A model generated the notes under the pieces. The model searched no databases, was not told the DNA's origin, and saw only the letters and a list, made by a program, of their open reading frames with translations. 64,000 nt of DNA, taken from NCBI GenBank assembly GCA_913042205.1, contig CAJWIY010000002.1, positions 17,685 through 81,684 on the forward strand, written 5' to 3'. This document shows positions 34,898-43,604 of the stretch, one piece after another. Numbering within the stretch: position 1 is the first letter of the stretch; the number at the start of each line of letters is the position of its first letter. Both the position numbers and the translations under genes were made by a program. Source of the DNA: an uncultured Gammaproteobacteria bacterium (lineage in GTDB: Bacteria > Pseudomonadota > Gammaproteobacteria > Pseudomonadales > Litorivicinaceae).

Positions 34898-34965
34898 CAC
34901 TCGTTAGAAATTTGGGAAACCCATTTCAGGGTTTGTGGTTACTTAATCATCTATGTGGAGTATTT

Positions 34966-35994
34966 ATGTTTGTTCGTATAGCAACGGCCGCAGCTCTTGC
35001 GGTTGTCCTGAGCTCACCAACAGTTGCTCGTGATTATATCAGCATTGCTGGTTCTTCTACGGTCTTGCCATTTGCAACAATTGTCGCCGAGAGGCTGGGC
35101 CGTGGGGCGAATCAAAAAACACCAGTGGTGGAGTCCGGCGGTTCTTCGGTCGGTAAGAAGGGGGTCTGTGATGGTATCGGAACAGAGTTTATCGATATCG
35201 GGAACGCGTCCTCACGAATGAAGACAGCTGAGCTTGAGTATTGCGAAAAGAACGGTGTGAAGCTCACTGAGATTAAGGTCGGCTACGATGGAATCGTTGT
35301 CGCTAACTCAAAGAATGGCACACCATTAAAAATCTCGCTGGCTAATCTTGGCAAGGCATTGACGGCCGAAGTTGCGATCGGCGGTAAGATGGTGCCAAAC
35401 CCATATAAGAAGTGGTCGGATATCGATCCATCGCTTCCCGACGCCGCGATCCGTGTCTATGGGCCGCCAACGACCTCAGGAACGCGGGCATCTTACGCGG
35501 AAATCGTGAACGAAAAGGCGTACTGTAAGAAAGACGCTGATGCAAAAGCGGCATTGAAGGCTTCGGGTAAGAAGGCCAAAACCTGTCGCGCAATGCGCAC
35601 GGACGGTGCCTATGTTGAGGCGGGTGAGCAAGACAACCTGATCGTTCAAAAGCTCCAAGAAGATACAAATGCATATGGCATTTTCGGATTCTCTTACCTT
35701 GATCAGAACTCTGACACACTCCAAGGTGCTGAGCTATCAGGTGTTGTTCCGACATTTGATGCGATTGCGGCTGGCAAATATAAAGCGTCTCGTGCGTTGT
35801 ATTTCTATGTGAAGCACCAGCACGTCGGAGTTGTCCCTGGCATTGAGGCTTACATGACCGAGTGGACGAAGCACTGGGGCGACGACGGAATACTCGCCGA
35901 CGCTGGTATGATACCGATGCCTGACGCGGAACGCGATGAGATGGCTGACCGGATGAAGAATCGACCTGTCTTGGTTGCAGCAGATTTGAAGTAA
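34966..35994 (+). CDS. pstS: Phosphate ABC transporter substrate-binding protein
   Basis: Periplasmic phosphate receptor of about 342 aa. The ATG at 34966 follows GTGGAG and opens a signal peptide (MFVRIATAAALAVVLSSPTVA); the ORF-track start at 34912 would add an implausible leader. The phosphate-binding loops are visible: ISIAGSSTVLPFATIVAE, ESGGSSVGKKGVCDGIG and DIGNASSRMKTAELE, plus RVYGPPTTSGTRASY. Under Pho box control and followed by a hairpin, then pstC. Length and motif pattern are those of the larger PstS type. Confidence 0.96.
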   Translation: MFVRIATAAALAVVLSSPTVARDYISIAGSSTVLPFATIVAERLGRGANQKTPVVESGGSSVGKKGVCDGIGTEFIDIGNASSRMKTAELEYCEKNGVKLTEIKVGYDGIVVANSKNGTPLKISLANLGKALTAEVAIGGKMVPNPYKKWSDIDPSLPDAAIRVYGPPTTSGTRASYAEIVNEKAYCKKDADAKAALKASGKKAKTCRAMRTDGAYVEAGEQDNLIVQKLQEDTNAYGIFGFSYLDQNSDTLQGAELSGVVPTFDAIAAGKYKASRALYFYVKHQHVGVVPGIEAYMTEWTKHWGDDGILADAGMIPMPDAERDEMADRMKNRPVLVAADLK

Positions 35995-36022
35995 TTAACA
36001 AAGTTTATTGAAAAGTTGGAGG

Positions 36023-36050
36023 CCGAACGGGACAATCCGTTCGGTCTTTT
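36023..36050 (+). terminator. Attenuator-type hairpin after pstS
   Basis: CCGAACGG (36023-36030) and CCGTTCGG (36037-36044) form an 8-bp perfect stem around GACAAT, followed by TCTTTT. It sits in the pstS-pstC gap and looks like a leaky terminator, allowing more PstS than membrane subunits to be made. Confidence 0.8.
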
Positions 36051-36071
36051 CGTATCTGAGGGAAAGCTCGC

Positions 36072-37457
36072 TTGTCGTTCGTCAATCTGGTTTTGTCAGT
36101 GCTGGTCATTGGGGCCGTTTTCTTTATTCTTGGACAAAGAACAGCCACAGCTCATCACTCCGCCAGCACTATAAAACTGCACTCGAGGCCCCACTATCAC
36201 GGGCTGTGGGTGGCAATTACCTCGACTATCCCCGCGTTATTGGTCTTGCTGGTGATAGGCCTTGGCAAGGATCTGCTTTTTCAACATTGGGTCAGTGATT
36301 TTTTCCCACCGCAGGTAGCAGGGGGTGACGCTGTTGATCGGGCAATCGCTTTAGCAAAAATTTCTAATGTCGTCGACGGGATCATCTTTGGCGAGGTGGA
36401 GCCATGGGTTCAGTCGGCCGGTGAGGCTTGGATTCGTTGGGAGTCAGATGCCATTGTCGTCGCAAATATTCTTGTGTTGGGCGCATCGCTGACCGGGGGC
36501 TTACTCGGTTACCAAAGAATAAGTCTGGGATTTCGTGCGAGGAATAATGTTGAGAGAATCCTCACATGGATGCTGATAGGTAGTTCCACGGTCGCAATAT
36601 TTACAACCATAGGAATCGTCCTCTCCGTTCTTTTTGAGTCGATTCGATTCTTCAAATTAATTCCCCCCCAAGACTTCTTGTTTGGTCTGGAGTGGAACCC
36701 GCAGTTCGAGGGCGCGGAGCGCGCCGGCTCTGGTGGAGGTACGGCGACCTACGGGATGGTCCCGATGTTCGTCGGGACGTTCTTGATTTCATTTATAGCG
36801 CTAGCGGTAGCTGTCCCTGTGGGATTGTTTAGCGCTATTTATCTGGCTGAGTACGCGACCCCGAGGGTGAGGGGCATCGTGAAGCCGCTCCTAGAGATAC
36901 TCGCGGGCGTGCCAACCGTCGTGTATGGTTTTTTCGCTGCACTGACAGTAGCCCCCGTCGTCAAATCTGTCGGCGAATCTGTCGGTCTTGAGGTGGCGTC
37001 AGAGTCTGCTTTGGCCGCGGGCCTCGTGATGGGTGTCATGATAATTCCGTTTATTTCCTCGCTGTCAGACGATGTGATAAACGCTGTCCCTCAGGCCCTC
37101 CGCGACGCAGCTTTTGGTCTGGGCTCCACAAAGAGTGAGGCGGTGAGGCAGGTAGTGCTGCCGGCTGCGCTCCCGGGGATCGTTGCGGCGGTGATCCTTG
37201 CGGTGTCCCGAGCGGTCGGAGAGACAATGATCGTGGTGATGGCTGCGGGGCTGGCTGCGAATTTGTCTGTCAATCCGTTGGACGCAGTTACGACCGTCAC
37301 CTCACAGATTGTGACGATTTTGGTTGGCGATCAAGAGTTTGAGTCGGCGAAGACGTTATCTGCTTTTGCGTTAGCGCTGATGTTGATCGTGACTACGCTG
37401 GCCCTGAACTACTTCGCGCTTCAGATTGTAAAAAAATATCGAGAGCAGTATGAGTGA
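36072..37457 (+). CDS. pstC: Phosphate ABC transporter permease PstC, N-terminally extended
   Basis: Inner-membrane permease of 461 aa, longer than the ~320-aa E. coli PstC. An extended N-terminus of about 150 residues has two hydrophobic segments (LVLSVLVIGAVFFILG; IPALLVLLVIGLG) and a periplasmic loop. The core follows: VAVPVGLFSAIYLAEYATP, EILAGVPTVVYGFFAALTV, and the ATPase-contact loop ALRDAAFGLGSTKSEAVRQV. TTG start with GAGGGAAAG upstream. It overlaps pstA by 8 bp. Confidence 0.94.
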   Translation: MSFVNLVLSVLVIGAVFFILGQRTATAHHSASTIKLHSRPHYHGLWVAITSTIPALLVLLVIGLGKDLLFQHWVSDFFPPQVAGGDAVDRAIALAKISNVVDGIIFGEVEPWVQSAGEAWIRWESDAIVVANILVLGASLTGGLLGYQRISLGFRARNNVERILTWMLIGSSTVAIFTTIGIVLSVLFESIRFFKLIPPQDFLFGLEWNPQFEGAERAGSGGGTATYGMVPMFVGTFLISFIALAVAVPVGLFSAIYLAEYATPRVRGIVKPLLEILAGVPTVVYGFFAALTVAPVVKSVGESVGLEVASESALAAGLVMGVMIIPFISSLSDDVINAVPQALRDAAFGLGSTKSEAVRQVVLPAALPGIVAAVILAVSRAVGETMIVVMAAGLAANLSVNPLDAVTTVTSQIVTILVGDQEFESAKTLSAFALALMLIVTTLALNYFALQIVKKYREQYE

Positions 37458-38757
37458 TCAGGGTTCTTTTCGATTGTCGCCCGAGCGGGCTGCCGAGCGA
37501 GTTGCGTATTCGATCAGCTTGCGTAAACGGAGAGAAAAGCGATTCCTGTTTCTCGGGAAATTTGCGGTCGCCGTAGCCCTTGGATTCCTTGTTCTTTTAT
37601 TCGCTGGCATTTTAAGCAAGGGCATCCCCGGGTTATTCCAGCACTACGTCACGCTTGATGTTCAGTTGGACGCTGAGAGGCTTGACCCGTCAGGCCAAAG
37701 GACCATCGAGTCACTCGCTGATGGTGACTTTGACGGGGTCGTCAGGGACGCGCTCTATGAGGTTCTTGGGGGGCCCACGGGGCGCAAGGCGAAACGACAG
37801 GCACGTAAGCTGATTTCATCGGGATCGGGCCAGCGACTGATGCAGCACGTGCTGGATAATCCAGATCAGATGGGATCAACGGTAGCGCTTCAGTTTGCTG
37901 TCGACGATGATGTAGATACATTCTTGCGTGGCCTCATCTCACGAGATACCCCTGAGGCTGACAGACGGGTCAGTGATCAGATGATTTCATATATTGATCT
38001 ACTTCAGGCGGAGGGTCGGATCAGCTACGAGATCAGTGATTATTTATTTTTTGGCTCAGCGTCAAGAGACGCCGAGATGGCCGGGATCCGCGGGGCGCTG
38101 GTGGGATCAATACTCACGTTGCTGGTGTGCATTGTGATCGCGTTCCCCTTGGGGGTAGCTACAGCTGTCTACCTCGAGGAAATGGCGCCAAAGAATCGTT
38201 TCACAGAAATCATAGAGATCAATATTAATAATCTTGCCGCGGTGCCGTCAGTCGTTTTCGGAATCATGGGCCTCGCGATATTTATCGTGATATTTGGGAT
38301 GCCGCGATCAATACCATTAGTGGGAGGGATAGTCTTGGCACTGATGACGTTACCCACCATCATAATCTCATCGCGTGCCTCGATCCGGGCAGTTCCACCG
38401 AGCATTCGCGATGCCGCTCTGGGTGTCGGCGCCTCGAAAATGCAAACCATAACGCACCACGTTTTACCACTCGCCATGCCGGGCATGTTGACCGGTACCA
38501 TCATCGGGATGGCCCAAGCTTTGGGTGAGACGGCGCCTCTCTTGATGATTGGCATGGTTGCCTTTATCGTCGATGTACCCTCAGGCGTCACTGATCCTGG
38601 GACCGTTCTTCCGGTGCAAATTTTTATGTGGGCAGATTTCGCTGAACGTATGTTTATTCAAAAAACCAGTGCGGCGATCATTGTATTGTTAGCATTTCTG
38701 ATTAGTATGAATGCCGCCGCGATTCTTCTTCGTAAAAAACTTGAGCGACGTTGGTGA
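37450..38757 (+). CDS. pstA: Phosphate ABC transporter permease PstA, with large N-terminal domain
   Basis: Inner-membrane permease of 435 aa, against about 296 aa in E. coli. Residues about 50-210 are a soluble, probably periplasmic domain between the first membrane segment ([18 protein letters not shown]) and the permease core, corresponding to the extension known in many proteobacteria (DUF3333-like). The core reads [39 protein letters not shown] and the coupling loop [20 protein letters not shown]. It starts 8 bp inside pstC. Confidence 0.94.
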   Translation: MSDQGSFRLSPERAAERVAYSISLRKRREKRFLFLGKFAVAVALGFLVLLFAGILSKGIPGLFQHYVTLDVQLDAERLDPSGQRTIESLADGDFDGVVRDALYEVLGGPTGRKAKRQARKLISSGSGQRLMQHVLDNPDQMGSTVALQFAVDDDVDTFLRGLISRDTPEADRRVSDQMISYIDLLQAEGRISYEISDYLFFGSASRDAEMAGIRGALVGSILTLLVCIVIAFPLGVATAVYLEEMAPKNRFTEIIEININNLAAVPSVVFGIMGLAIFIVIFGMPRSIPLVGGIVLALMTLPTIIISSRASIRAVPPSIRDAALGVGASKMQTITHHVLPLAMPGMLTGTIIGMAQALGETAPLLMIGMVAFIVDVPSGVTDPGTVLPVQIFMWADFAERMFIQKTSAAIIVLLAFLISMNAAAILLRKKLERRW

Positions 38758-38770
38758 GCGGGACAGTGTC

Positions 38771-39622
38771 ATGCAGGTAGCAGAGAGTAGCCGAATGGTC
38801 CAAAAAACTAGTACCTTAGAGGCGCGGGCGGTTCCAGACAGCACTCTTGGGCAAATCCATACAGACAACCCCCGCATGAAGGCCCGTAACGTTGACGTTT
38901 TTTATGGTGACAAGCACGCGATCGACAATATTAGTCTTGATATAGCGTCTGGTCAGGTCATCTCATTTATCGGCCCGTCGGGTTGCGGTAAGTCGACGTT
39001 CCTGCGGTGTCTAAATCGAATGAACGACACGATAGATATCTGTCGTGTGTCTGGTGAAATCATGATCGATGACCAGAACATCTACGACTCTTCGATAGAC
39101 GTGGTCTTGCTACGGGCGAGGGTTGGCATGGTGTTCCAGAAGCCAAACCCGTTCCCTAAATCAATCTTTGACAATGTCGCATACGGGCCACGTATACACG
39201 GGTTGGCGACAACAAAGGTGGAGCTCGATCAGATTGTAGAAACCTCACTCCAACGGGCTGGTCTTTGGGCGGAGGTCAAAGATCGTCTGGATCAGCCGGG
39301 AACGGGCCTGTCGGGCGGCCAACAGCAGCGTCTGTGTATCGCTCGTGCGATTGCGGTGAGCCCCGAGGTTATTCTGATGGACGAGCCTTGTTCTGCCTTG
39401 GATCCGATCGCCACTGCAAAAATAGAGGAATTGATTTCTGAGCTGCGGGAGCAATATACGATAGTAATCGTTACCCACTCTATGCAGCAGGCTGCCCGCG
39501 TCTCTGACCGGACCGCCTATTTTCATTTAGGGAAGTTGATTGAGGTAGGCGACACCAAGCATGTGTTTACCAATCCTTTGCATGAATTAACTCAAGACTA
39601 TATCACCGGACGGTTTGGCTAG
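38771..39622 (+). CDS. pstB: Phosphate ABC transporter ATPase
   Basis: Cytoplasmic ATPase of about 283 aa. The ORF-track ATG at 38711 lies within pstA in another frame; the ATG at 38771, 13 bp after the pstA stop, is likelier, and an ATG at 38877 ([12 protein letters not shown]) is also possible since similarity to PstB begins there. Walker A is [19 protein letters not shown], which is diagnostic of Pst[34 protein letters not shown] and [15 protein letters not shown] follow. The C-terminal TGRFG is typical. phoU follows directly. Confidence 0.96.
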   Translation: MQVAESSRMVQKTSTLEARAVPDSTLGQIHTDNPRMKARNVDVFYGDKHAIDNISLDIASGQVISFIGPSGCGKSTFLRCLNRMNDTIDICRVSGEIMIDDQNIYDSSIDVVLLRARVGMVFQKPNPFPKSIFDNVAYGPRIHGLATTKVELDQIVETSLQRAGLWAEVKDRLDQPGTGLSGGQQQRLCIARAIAVSPEVILMDEPCSALDPIATAKIEELISELREQYTIVIVTHSMQQAARVSDRTAYFHLGKLIEVGDTKHVFTNPLHELTQDYITGRFG

Positions 39623-40330
39623 ATGAAAGACCTAAACGAAGATTTCTATCGACACATCTCCAGCGAGTTCAACGAGGAGTTGGAGGCGCTTCGGAGGTCT
39701 ACCTTGGAAATGGGTGGATTGGTTGAAGAACAGCTCGCGTCTGCGCTCAAGTTTTTTGCTAGTCAGGACTCTTCTCTACTGAGCGATATCGAAAGTATTG
39801 AGCAGAAGATTAACGCCGCCGAGATCGATCTCGACGATCAGGTAGAGTCTCTGATCATTCGGAGACAGCCCATCGCCTCAGATTTGCGGCTTGTGCTCGC
39901 TGTTTCGAAGATCGTCCGAGACCTTGAGCGAATAGGCGACGAACTTGAAAAGGTAGGTAGGCTTAGCCTTGAGTCATTCGATAGCGCTGACGGCGTCGGA
40001 ATTACCGAGATACAGCGAATCGCTGAGCAGGTCGCTAAAATGTTGTCGGAGTCTTTGACGGCCTTCGCACGGCTCGATTTGGATCTCGCGAGAGATATTT
40101 TTGAACGTGAACGCAAGGTCGATAAGGTTTATCAGTCAGCGCTCAGATCACTCGCGACCTTTATGATTGAGGACCCCAGAAATATTGGCAGCGTCCTGAA
40201 TATAGTATGGATTGCTAGGTCATTGGAGCGTGTTGGGGATCATGCTACAAACATTGCCGAATACGTAATTTATTTAGTGCAGGGCGTCGATGTGCGCCAT
40301 CCGAGCATTAACGAAAACAGTTTCACGTAA
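39623..40330 (+). CDS. phoU: Phosphate transport regulator
   Basis: All-helical 235-aa protein, of usual length, that links the Pst transporter to PhoR and represses the Pho regulon when phosphate is plentiful. Two repeated three-helix PhoU domains are visible, with metal-binding motifs EQKINAAEIDLDDQVESLII and RDLERIGDELEKVGRL in the first, then SLERVGDHATNIAEYVIYLV in the second. It starts on the base after pstB. The 3' end overlaps the convergent phoR gene by 8 bp. Confidence 0.97.
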   Translation: MKDLNEDFYRHISSEFNEELEALRRSTLEMGGLVEEQLASALKFFASQDSSLLSDIESIEQKINAAEIDLDDQVESLIIRRQPIASDLRLVLAVSKIVRDLERIGDELEKVGRLSLESFDSADGVGITEIQRIAEQVAKMLSESLTAFARLDLDLARDIFERERKVDKVYQSALRSLATFMIEDPRNIGSVLNIVWIARSLERVGDHATNIAEYVIYLVQGVDVRHPSINENSFT

Positions 40331-41627
40331 CTACCTGCTGTAGCCTCTCTTTCGGGAATGAGCATCGAACACAGGTACCTTTTCCCTCCCCAGAGGTTAT
40401 TTGTAGGCGTCCCGAGTGCCTTCCCATGATGTGCTTGGCTATCGCCAAGCCTAACCCTGTACCCCCTGTACTGGATGAGTGGCTTTTATCGACACGGTAA
40501 AATCGCTCGGTTACACGACTGACATGGGGCTCTGGTATTCCTGGACCGTCGTCGTCCACACAGATGAATACCTTGCTGTCGCTTTGTTCGAGCCTCACAG
40601 AGACTAACGAGCCATCGGGGCAGTACCGCAAGGAGTTACTCAGCAGGTTGAACAGGAGGGAGAAAATTTCATTTCTATTTCCCGTGAGGACCCAGTTCTC
40701 GGCAACCAAAACCTTGATAATGGTCTGACTCTTTTTTTGATTTTCTTGTAACAATTTTATTTGTTGCTGGACTTGTTCTATTAATTCAAAAAGATTGATC
40801 GCTTCGACATCTTTACTTGGCGAGGTCTCAAGCCGGGCCAGCGTTATGAGATCCTGGATGATGTTATCCATCCTGCGACCTTGAGATGTCGCGCTTTCGA
40901 CCGCGTTCTTCGCGGCACCCTCCACCATCTGATTATCTATCAAGGTTTCTAGATAACCATTGATGACCGTTAGCGGGGTCTTTAGCTCATGCGAGACGTT
41001 TGCGATAAAGTCCGACCGCATTTCGTTGAGTTTCCTGAGCTGACTGATATCTCTGACGAGTATTATGTATCCGTGTGACGGGCTATCCCCGAAATATAAC
41101 TCGACCACCGCTCGCTGTGTCGCGAAGTTGTCAAGAATCAGTGGTTCGCTGAAGTCGTTTTCGTCGATGTACTCTTTCAAGGACGGTGATCTGAGAAGAG
41201 AAAAAAGATAGCTATTGATGTCATCTGGTTCCCTCAAATTGAGTAATTCGCCGCCGATCTGATTCCACCAGGTGAGGTTCCATGTCTTGTCGGTGAGGAT
41301 CAGGCCGACCCTGAGACTGCTAAGCGCAAGTCTGAGATTGTTGAACTCTTTGGCGACGGATGCTTTATCGTTTTTAGCTTGATCCCGTTCAATTTCAACA
41401 CGCCGTACGATGTCTACCCACAAATCGGAGGTTATCAGGGACTCGTTTTTTTGGTTGCTTTCCAGCCAGCGGTAGAAACTATTTCTTCTCCACAGGGTTA
41501 CTGCGAGGTAGGTACTAGAAATAAATAGAGCGGACAAGACAAAGTATCCAGAAACGACACCTAAGAAGATCGTGAGCAGCCCCAGCCAGGTTAGCTCGAG
41601 TATTGTGGTCGAGGTGGCGTTACGCAT
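40323..41627 (-). CDS. phoR: Phosphate regulon sensor histidine kinase
   Basis: Membrane-anchored kinase of 434 aa. Two hydrophobic stretches near the N-terminus (LELTWLGLLTIFLGVVSGYF; ALFISSTYLAVTLW) hold it in the inner membrane with no large periplasmic domain, as usual for PhoR. A PAS-like region (about 100-200) precedes HisKA (FIANVSHELKTPLTVINGYL, phospho-accepting His) and HATPase motifs N (NLLSNSLRYCPDG), G1 (DDDGPGIPEP) and G2 (GGTGLGLAIAKH). phoB lies upstream with a gap of about 100 bp, so a phoBR operon. It converges on phoU. Confidence 0.95.
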   Translation of the reverse strand: MRNATSTTILELTWLGLLTIFLGVVSGYFVLSALFISSTYLAVTLWRRNSFYRWLESNQKNESLITSDLWVDIVRRVEIERDQAKNDKASVAKEFNNLRLALSSLRVGLILTDKTWNLTWWNQIGGELLNLREPDDINSYLFSLLRSPSLKEYIDENDFSEPLILDNFATQRAVVELYFGDSPSHGYIILVRDISQLRKLNEMRSDFIANVSHELKTPLTVINGYLETLIDNQMVEGAAKNAVESATSQGRRMDNIIQDLITLARLETSPSKDVEAINLFELIEQVQQQIKLLQENQKKSQTIIKVLVAENWVLTGNRNEIFSLLFNLLSNSLRYCPDGSLVSVRLEQSDSKVFICVDDDGPGIPEPHVSRVTERFYRVDKSHSSSTGGTGLGLAIAKHIMGRHSGRLQITSGEGKGTCVRCSFPKERLQQVVT

Positions 41628-41725
41628 TAGAACTTGCAGAATCGTCCAATTTGAAAGCGTTAAATGTAAATCATTTCATTACCTAGAGACTTACTTTCTT
41701 GACAAATTATTTTTTCGGGATCGTT

Positions 41726-42433
41726 CTATCTGACGGGATTCAGAGTTTTGGTACTAAATCGATATCCGGTACCGCGGACTGTTTGGATCATACTCTCGAG
41801 GTTTGAGCCCAGTGCCTTGCGCAACCTCCGGATATGAACATCTACGGTTCTCTCTTCAACGTAAACATCACCACCCCACACACGATCGAGCAGTTGGGCT
41901 CTAGAGAAGGCTCGATCAGGATTTGTCATGAACACTTGCAATAGCCGATATTCGATCGGGCTGAGCACGACCAAGTTACCGGACGCGGTCACTTTTTGGC
42001 TAATTGGGTCCAGCGCTAAATTTTCAAACTCAACTAATTCTTCGATTCCCTTCGGAGTGGTCCTGCGCAGTATCGCTTTCAATCTAGCCACAAGCTCACG
42101 CGGTGAGAAAGGTTTGGTAATGTAGTCATCAGCCACTTCAAGGCCGGTGATCTTTGCGTTTTCTTCCTCCCGTGCGGTTAACAGAATTAATGGAATGCCT
42201 GCAGTGTCTGGATTCCTGCGAAGTCGCCGGCACAGCTCCAGACCGGAGACTTGGGGCATCATCCAGTCAATTAACATGAGGTCGGGTATTGAGTCCGCTA
42301 TTTCGTTTAACGCGGATGAGGCACTTTCTGCTTCAATAACTTCAAAGCCAGCCATCTCAAGAGTAACTGTCAGCATCCCACGAACGGCGGGCTCGTCATC
42401 GACAACTAATACTCTGCGGATTGGTTGTTTCAT
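41726..42433 (-). CDS. phoB: Phosphate regulon response regulator
   Basis: OmpR-type response regulator of 235 aa. The ATG at 42433 (MKQPIRRVLVVDDEPAVRG) is the start; the longer ORF-track form runs through the Pho box. The receiver has acidic VDDE, phosphorylated Asp56 (LIDWMMPQ), and Lys in TKPFSPREL. The winged helix contains LSPIEYRLLQVFMTNPDRAF and ERTVDVHIRRLRKALG. Phosphorylated PhoB binds Pho boxes such as those before pstS and its own gene. Confidence 0.96.
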   Translation of the reverse strand: MKQPIRRVLVVDDEPAVRGMLTVTLEMAGFEVIEAESASSALNEIADSIPDLMLIDWMMPQVSGLELCRRLRRNPDTAGIPLILLTAREEENAKITGLEVADDYITKPFSPRELVARLKAILRRTTPKGIEELVEFENLALDPISQKVTASGNLVVLSPIEYRLLQVFMTNPDRAFSRAQLLDRVWGGDVYVEERTVDVHIRRLRKALGSNLESMIQTVRGTGYRFSTKTLNPVR

Positions 42434-42463
42434 GGATAACCTTGAATCACGACTGAGGCTTGA

Positions 42464-42496
42464 TAAAAACACGGTAATGTTACAGAAAGATGACAA
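42464..42496 (-). promoter_or_regulatory. Pho box upstream of phoB
   Basis: Read toward phoB the sequence has three tandem 11-bp units, TTGTCATCTTT, CTGTAACATTA and CCGTGTTTTTA. The first two match 14 of 18 positions of the CTGTCATAWAWCTGTCAY consensus. It begins about 31 bp upstream of the phoB ATG and predicts autoregulation. It lies 78 bp from the divergent AfuA-like gene, but its orientation favours phoB. Confidence 0.8.
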
Positions 42497-42573
42497 GCCA
42501 AGGATATTTCTGGTACATGTTACGGCTTCGTTGCCATGACGAAATCCACAATAAAGATTAAAAGGACTTAATA

Positions 42574-43584
42574 ATGAAAAAAGTGTTACTCGCAGTGTCA
42601 GTCGCTGCTCTCGCTCATTCCGCCCAGGCGGCTACGCTTAATTTATATTGTTCTGCCCAAGAGGACTGGTGTCAGTTGATGTCGAAGACTTTCGAGGAAA
42701 AGACTGGCATCAACGTCAAGATGCAGCGCAAGTCATCTGGAGAAACGTTCGCGCAAATTCGTGCGGAGTCAGCTAATCCTAAGGGAGACGTTTGGTGGGG
42801 CGGTACCGGTGATCCGCACCTGCAGGCGGCCGAAGAAAAGCTGACCGCACCGTACGTATCTCCGATGAGGGGAGAGTTACAGGACTGGGCCATCAGCCAG
42901 GCTAACAGCGCAGGCGATCGGACGATTGGTATTTACTCTGGCGCGCTTGGATATGGCTATAACGCTGATCTTTTGAAGAAGAATAACCTCCCTGCGCCTA
43001 GCTGTTGGAAGGATCTCTTGAAGCCTGAATTCAAGGGCCACGTGCAGATCGCTAATCCAAACTCTTCCGGGACGGCGTACACAACCCTTGCGACGATGAT
43101 GCAGCTCTTTGGCGAAGGTGGCGGCTTTGATTATATGAAGGGCCTCCACAAGAACGTGAACCAATACACCAAGTCAGGTTCGGCGCCAATCAAAGCGTCC
43201 GCGCGTGGTGAATCAACCGTCGGTATCGTATTTATGCATGACGCCGTGAAGCAGGCCGTCTCTGGTTTCCCGATAAAGGTGGTCGCGCCGTGTGAGGGCA
43301 CCGGTTACGAGATTGGTTCGATGTCAATCATCGACGGCGCCCGTAACATGGACTCGGCGAAGAAGTTCTATGATTGGGCACTGTCTGCAGACGCGCAGTC
43401 TCTCGCGCTGCAGGTGAAGGCGTTCCAGGTCCCTTCGAACAAGGGCGCTAAAACCAGTCCCTCGGCCCCAAATCTGGCATCAATCAAGCTTATTGATTAT
43501 GACTTCAAGAAGTACGGTTCGAGTGCCGAGCGCAAGCGCTTACTCAAAAAATGGGACGATGACGTTTCTACATTACCTCAATAA
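42574..43584 (+). CDS. afuA: AfuA-type periplasmic binding protein, predicted for sugar-phosphate/organophosphate
   Basis: Type II periplasmic receptor of 336 aa with signal peptide (MKKVLLAVSVAALAHSAQA). Databases often label such proteins Fe3+-binding, but the iron-binding Tyr-Tyr pair of FbpA is absent: the corresponding stretch reads GIVFMHDAVKQAVSG, giving His222-Asp223, with Glu246 in CEGTGYEIGSM. His-Asp plus Glu at that spacing is what I recall for AfuA, which binds hexose phosphates. NPNSSGTAY and KSSGETFAQ are plausible phosphate-contact loops. Located beside phoBR and convergent with an inositol-phosphatase-family gene, it probably brings in a phosphorylated polyol or sugar. Ligand is inferred. 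Confidence 0.8.
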   Translation: MKKVLLAVSVAALAHSAQAATLNLYCSAQEDWCQLMSKTFEEKTGINVKMQRKSSGETFAQIRAESANPKGDVWWGGTGDPHLQAAEEKLTAPYVSPMRGELQDWAISQANSAGDRTIGIYSGALGYGYNADLLKKNNLPAPSCWKDLLKPEFKGHVQIANPNSSGTAYTTLATMMQLFGEGGGFDYMKGLHKNVNQYTKSGSAPIKASARGESTVGIVFMHDAVKQAVSGFPIKVVAPCEGTGYEIGSMSIIDGARNMDSAKKFYDWALSADAQSLALQVKAFQVPSNKGAKTSPSAPNLASIKLIDYDFKKYGSSAERKRLLKKWDDDVSTLPQ

Positions 43585-43598
43585 ATTAGTTTATTGAG
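43577..43598 (+). promoter_or_regulatory. Intercistronic hairpin after afuA
   Basis: CTCAATAAA and TTTATTGAG are perfect 9-bp arms around TTAG, and the afuA stop codon (TAA) lies within the first arm. It covers nearly the whole afuA-afuB gap. No T run, so an mRNA processing or stabilising role is likelier than termination. Confidence 0.7.
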
Positions 43599-43604
43599 TT
43601 AGCG

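Noticed and set aside
35342-36001. 219-aa minus-strand ORF over pstS
   Set aside because: Antisense to a certain pstS gene, arginine/serine-rich shadow composition.
42434-42496. Extended N-terminus of PhoB
   Set aside because: It would run through the Pho box; the family start MKQPIRRVLVVDDE is at 42433.
42497-42573. Pho box reading toward the AfuA-like gene
   Set aside because: Best window on the plus strand matches fewer than half of the consensus positions; only the phoB-directed box is convincing.
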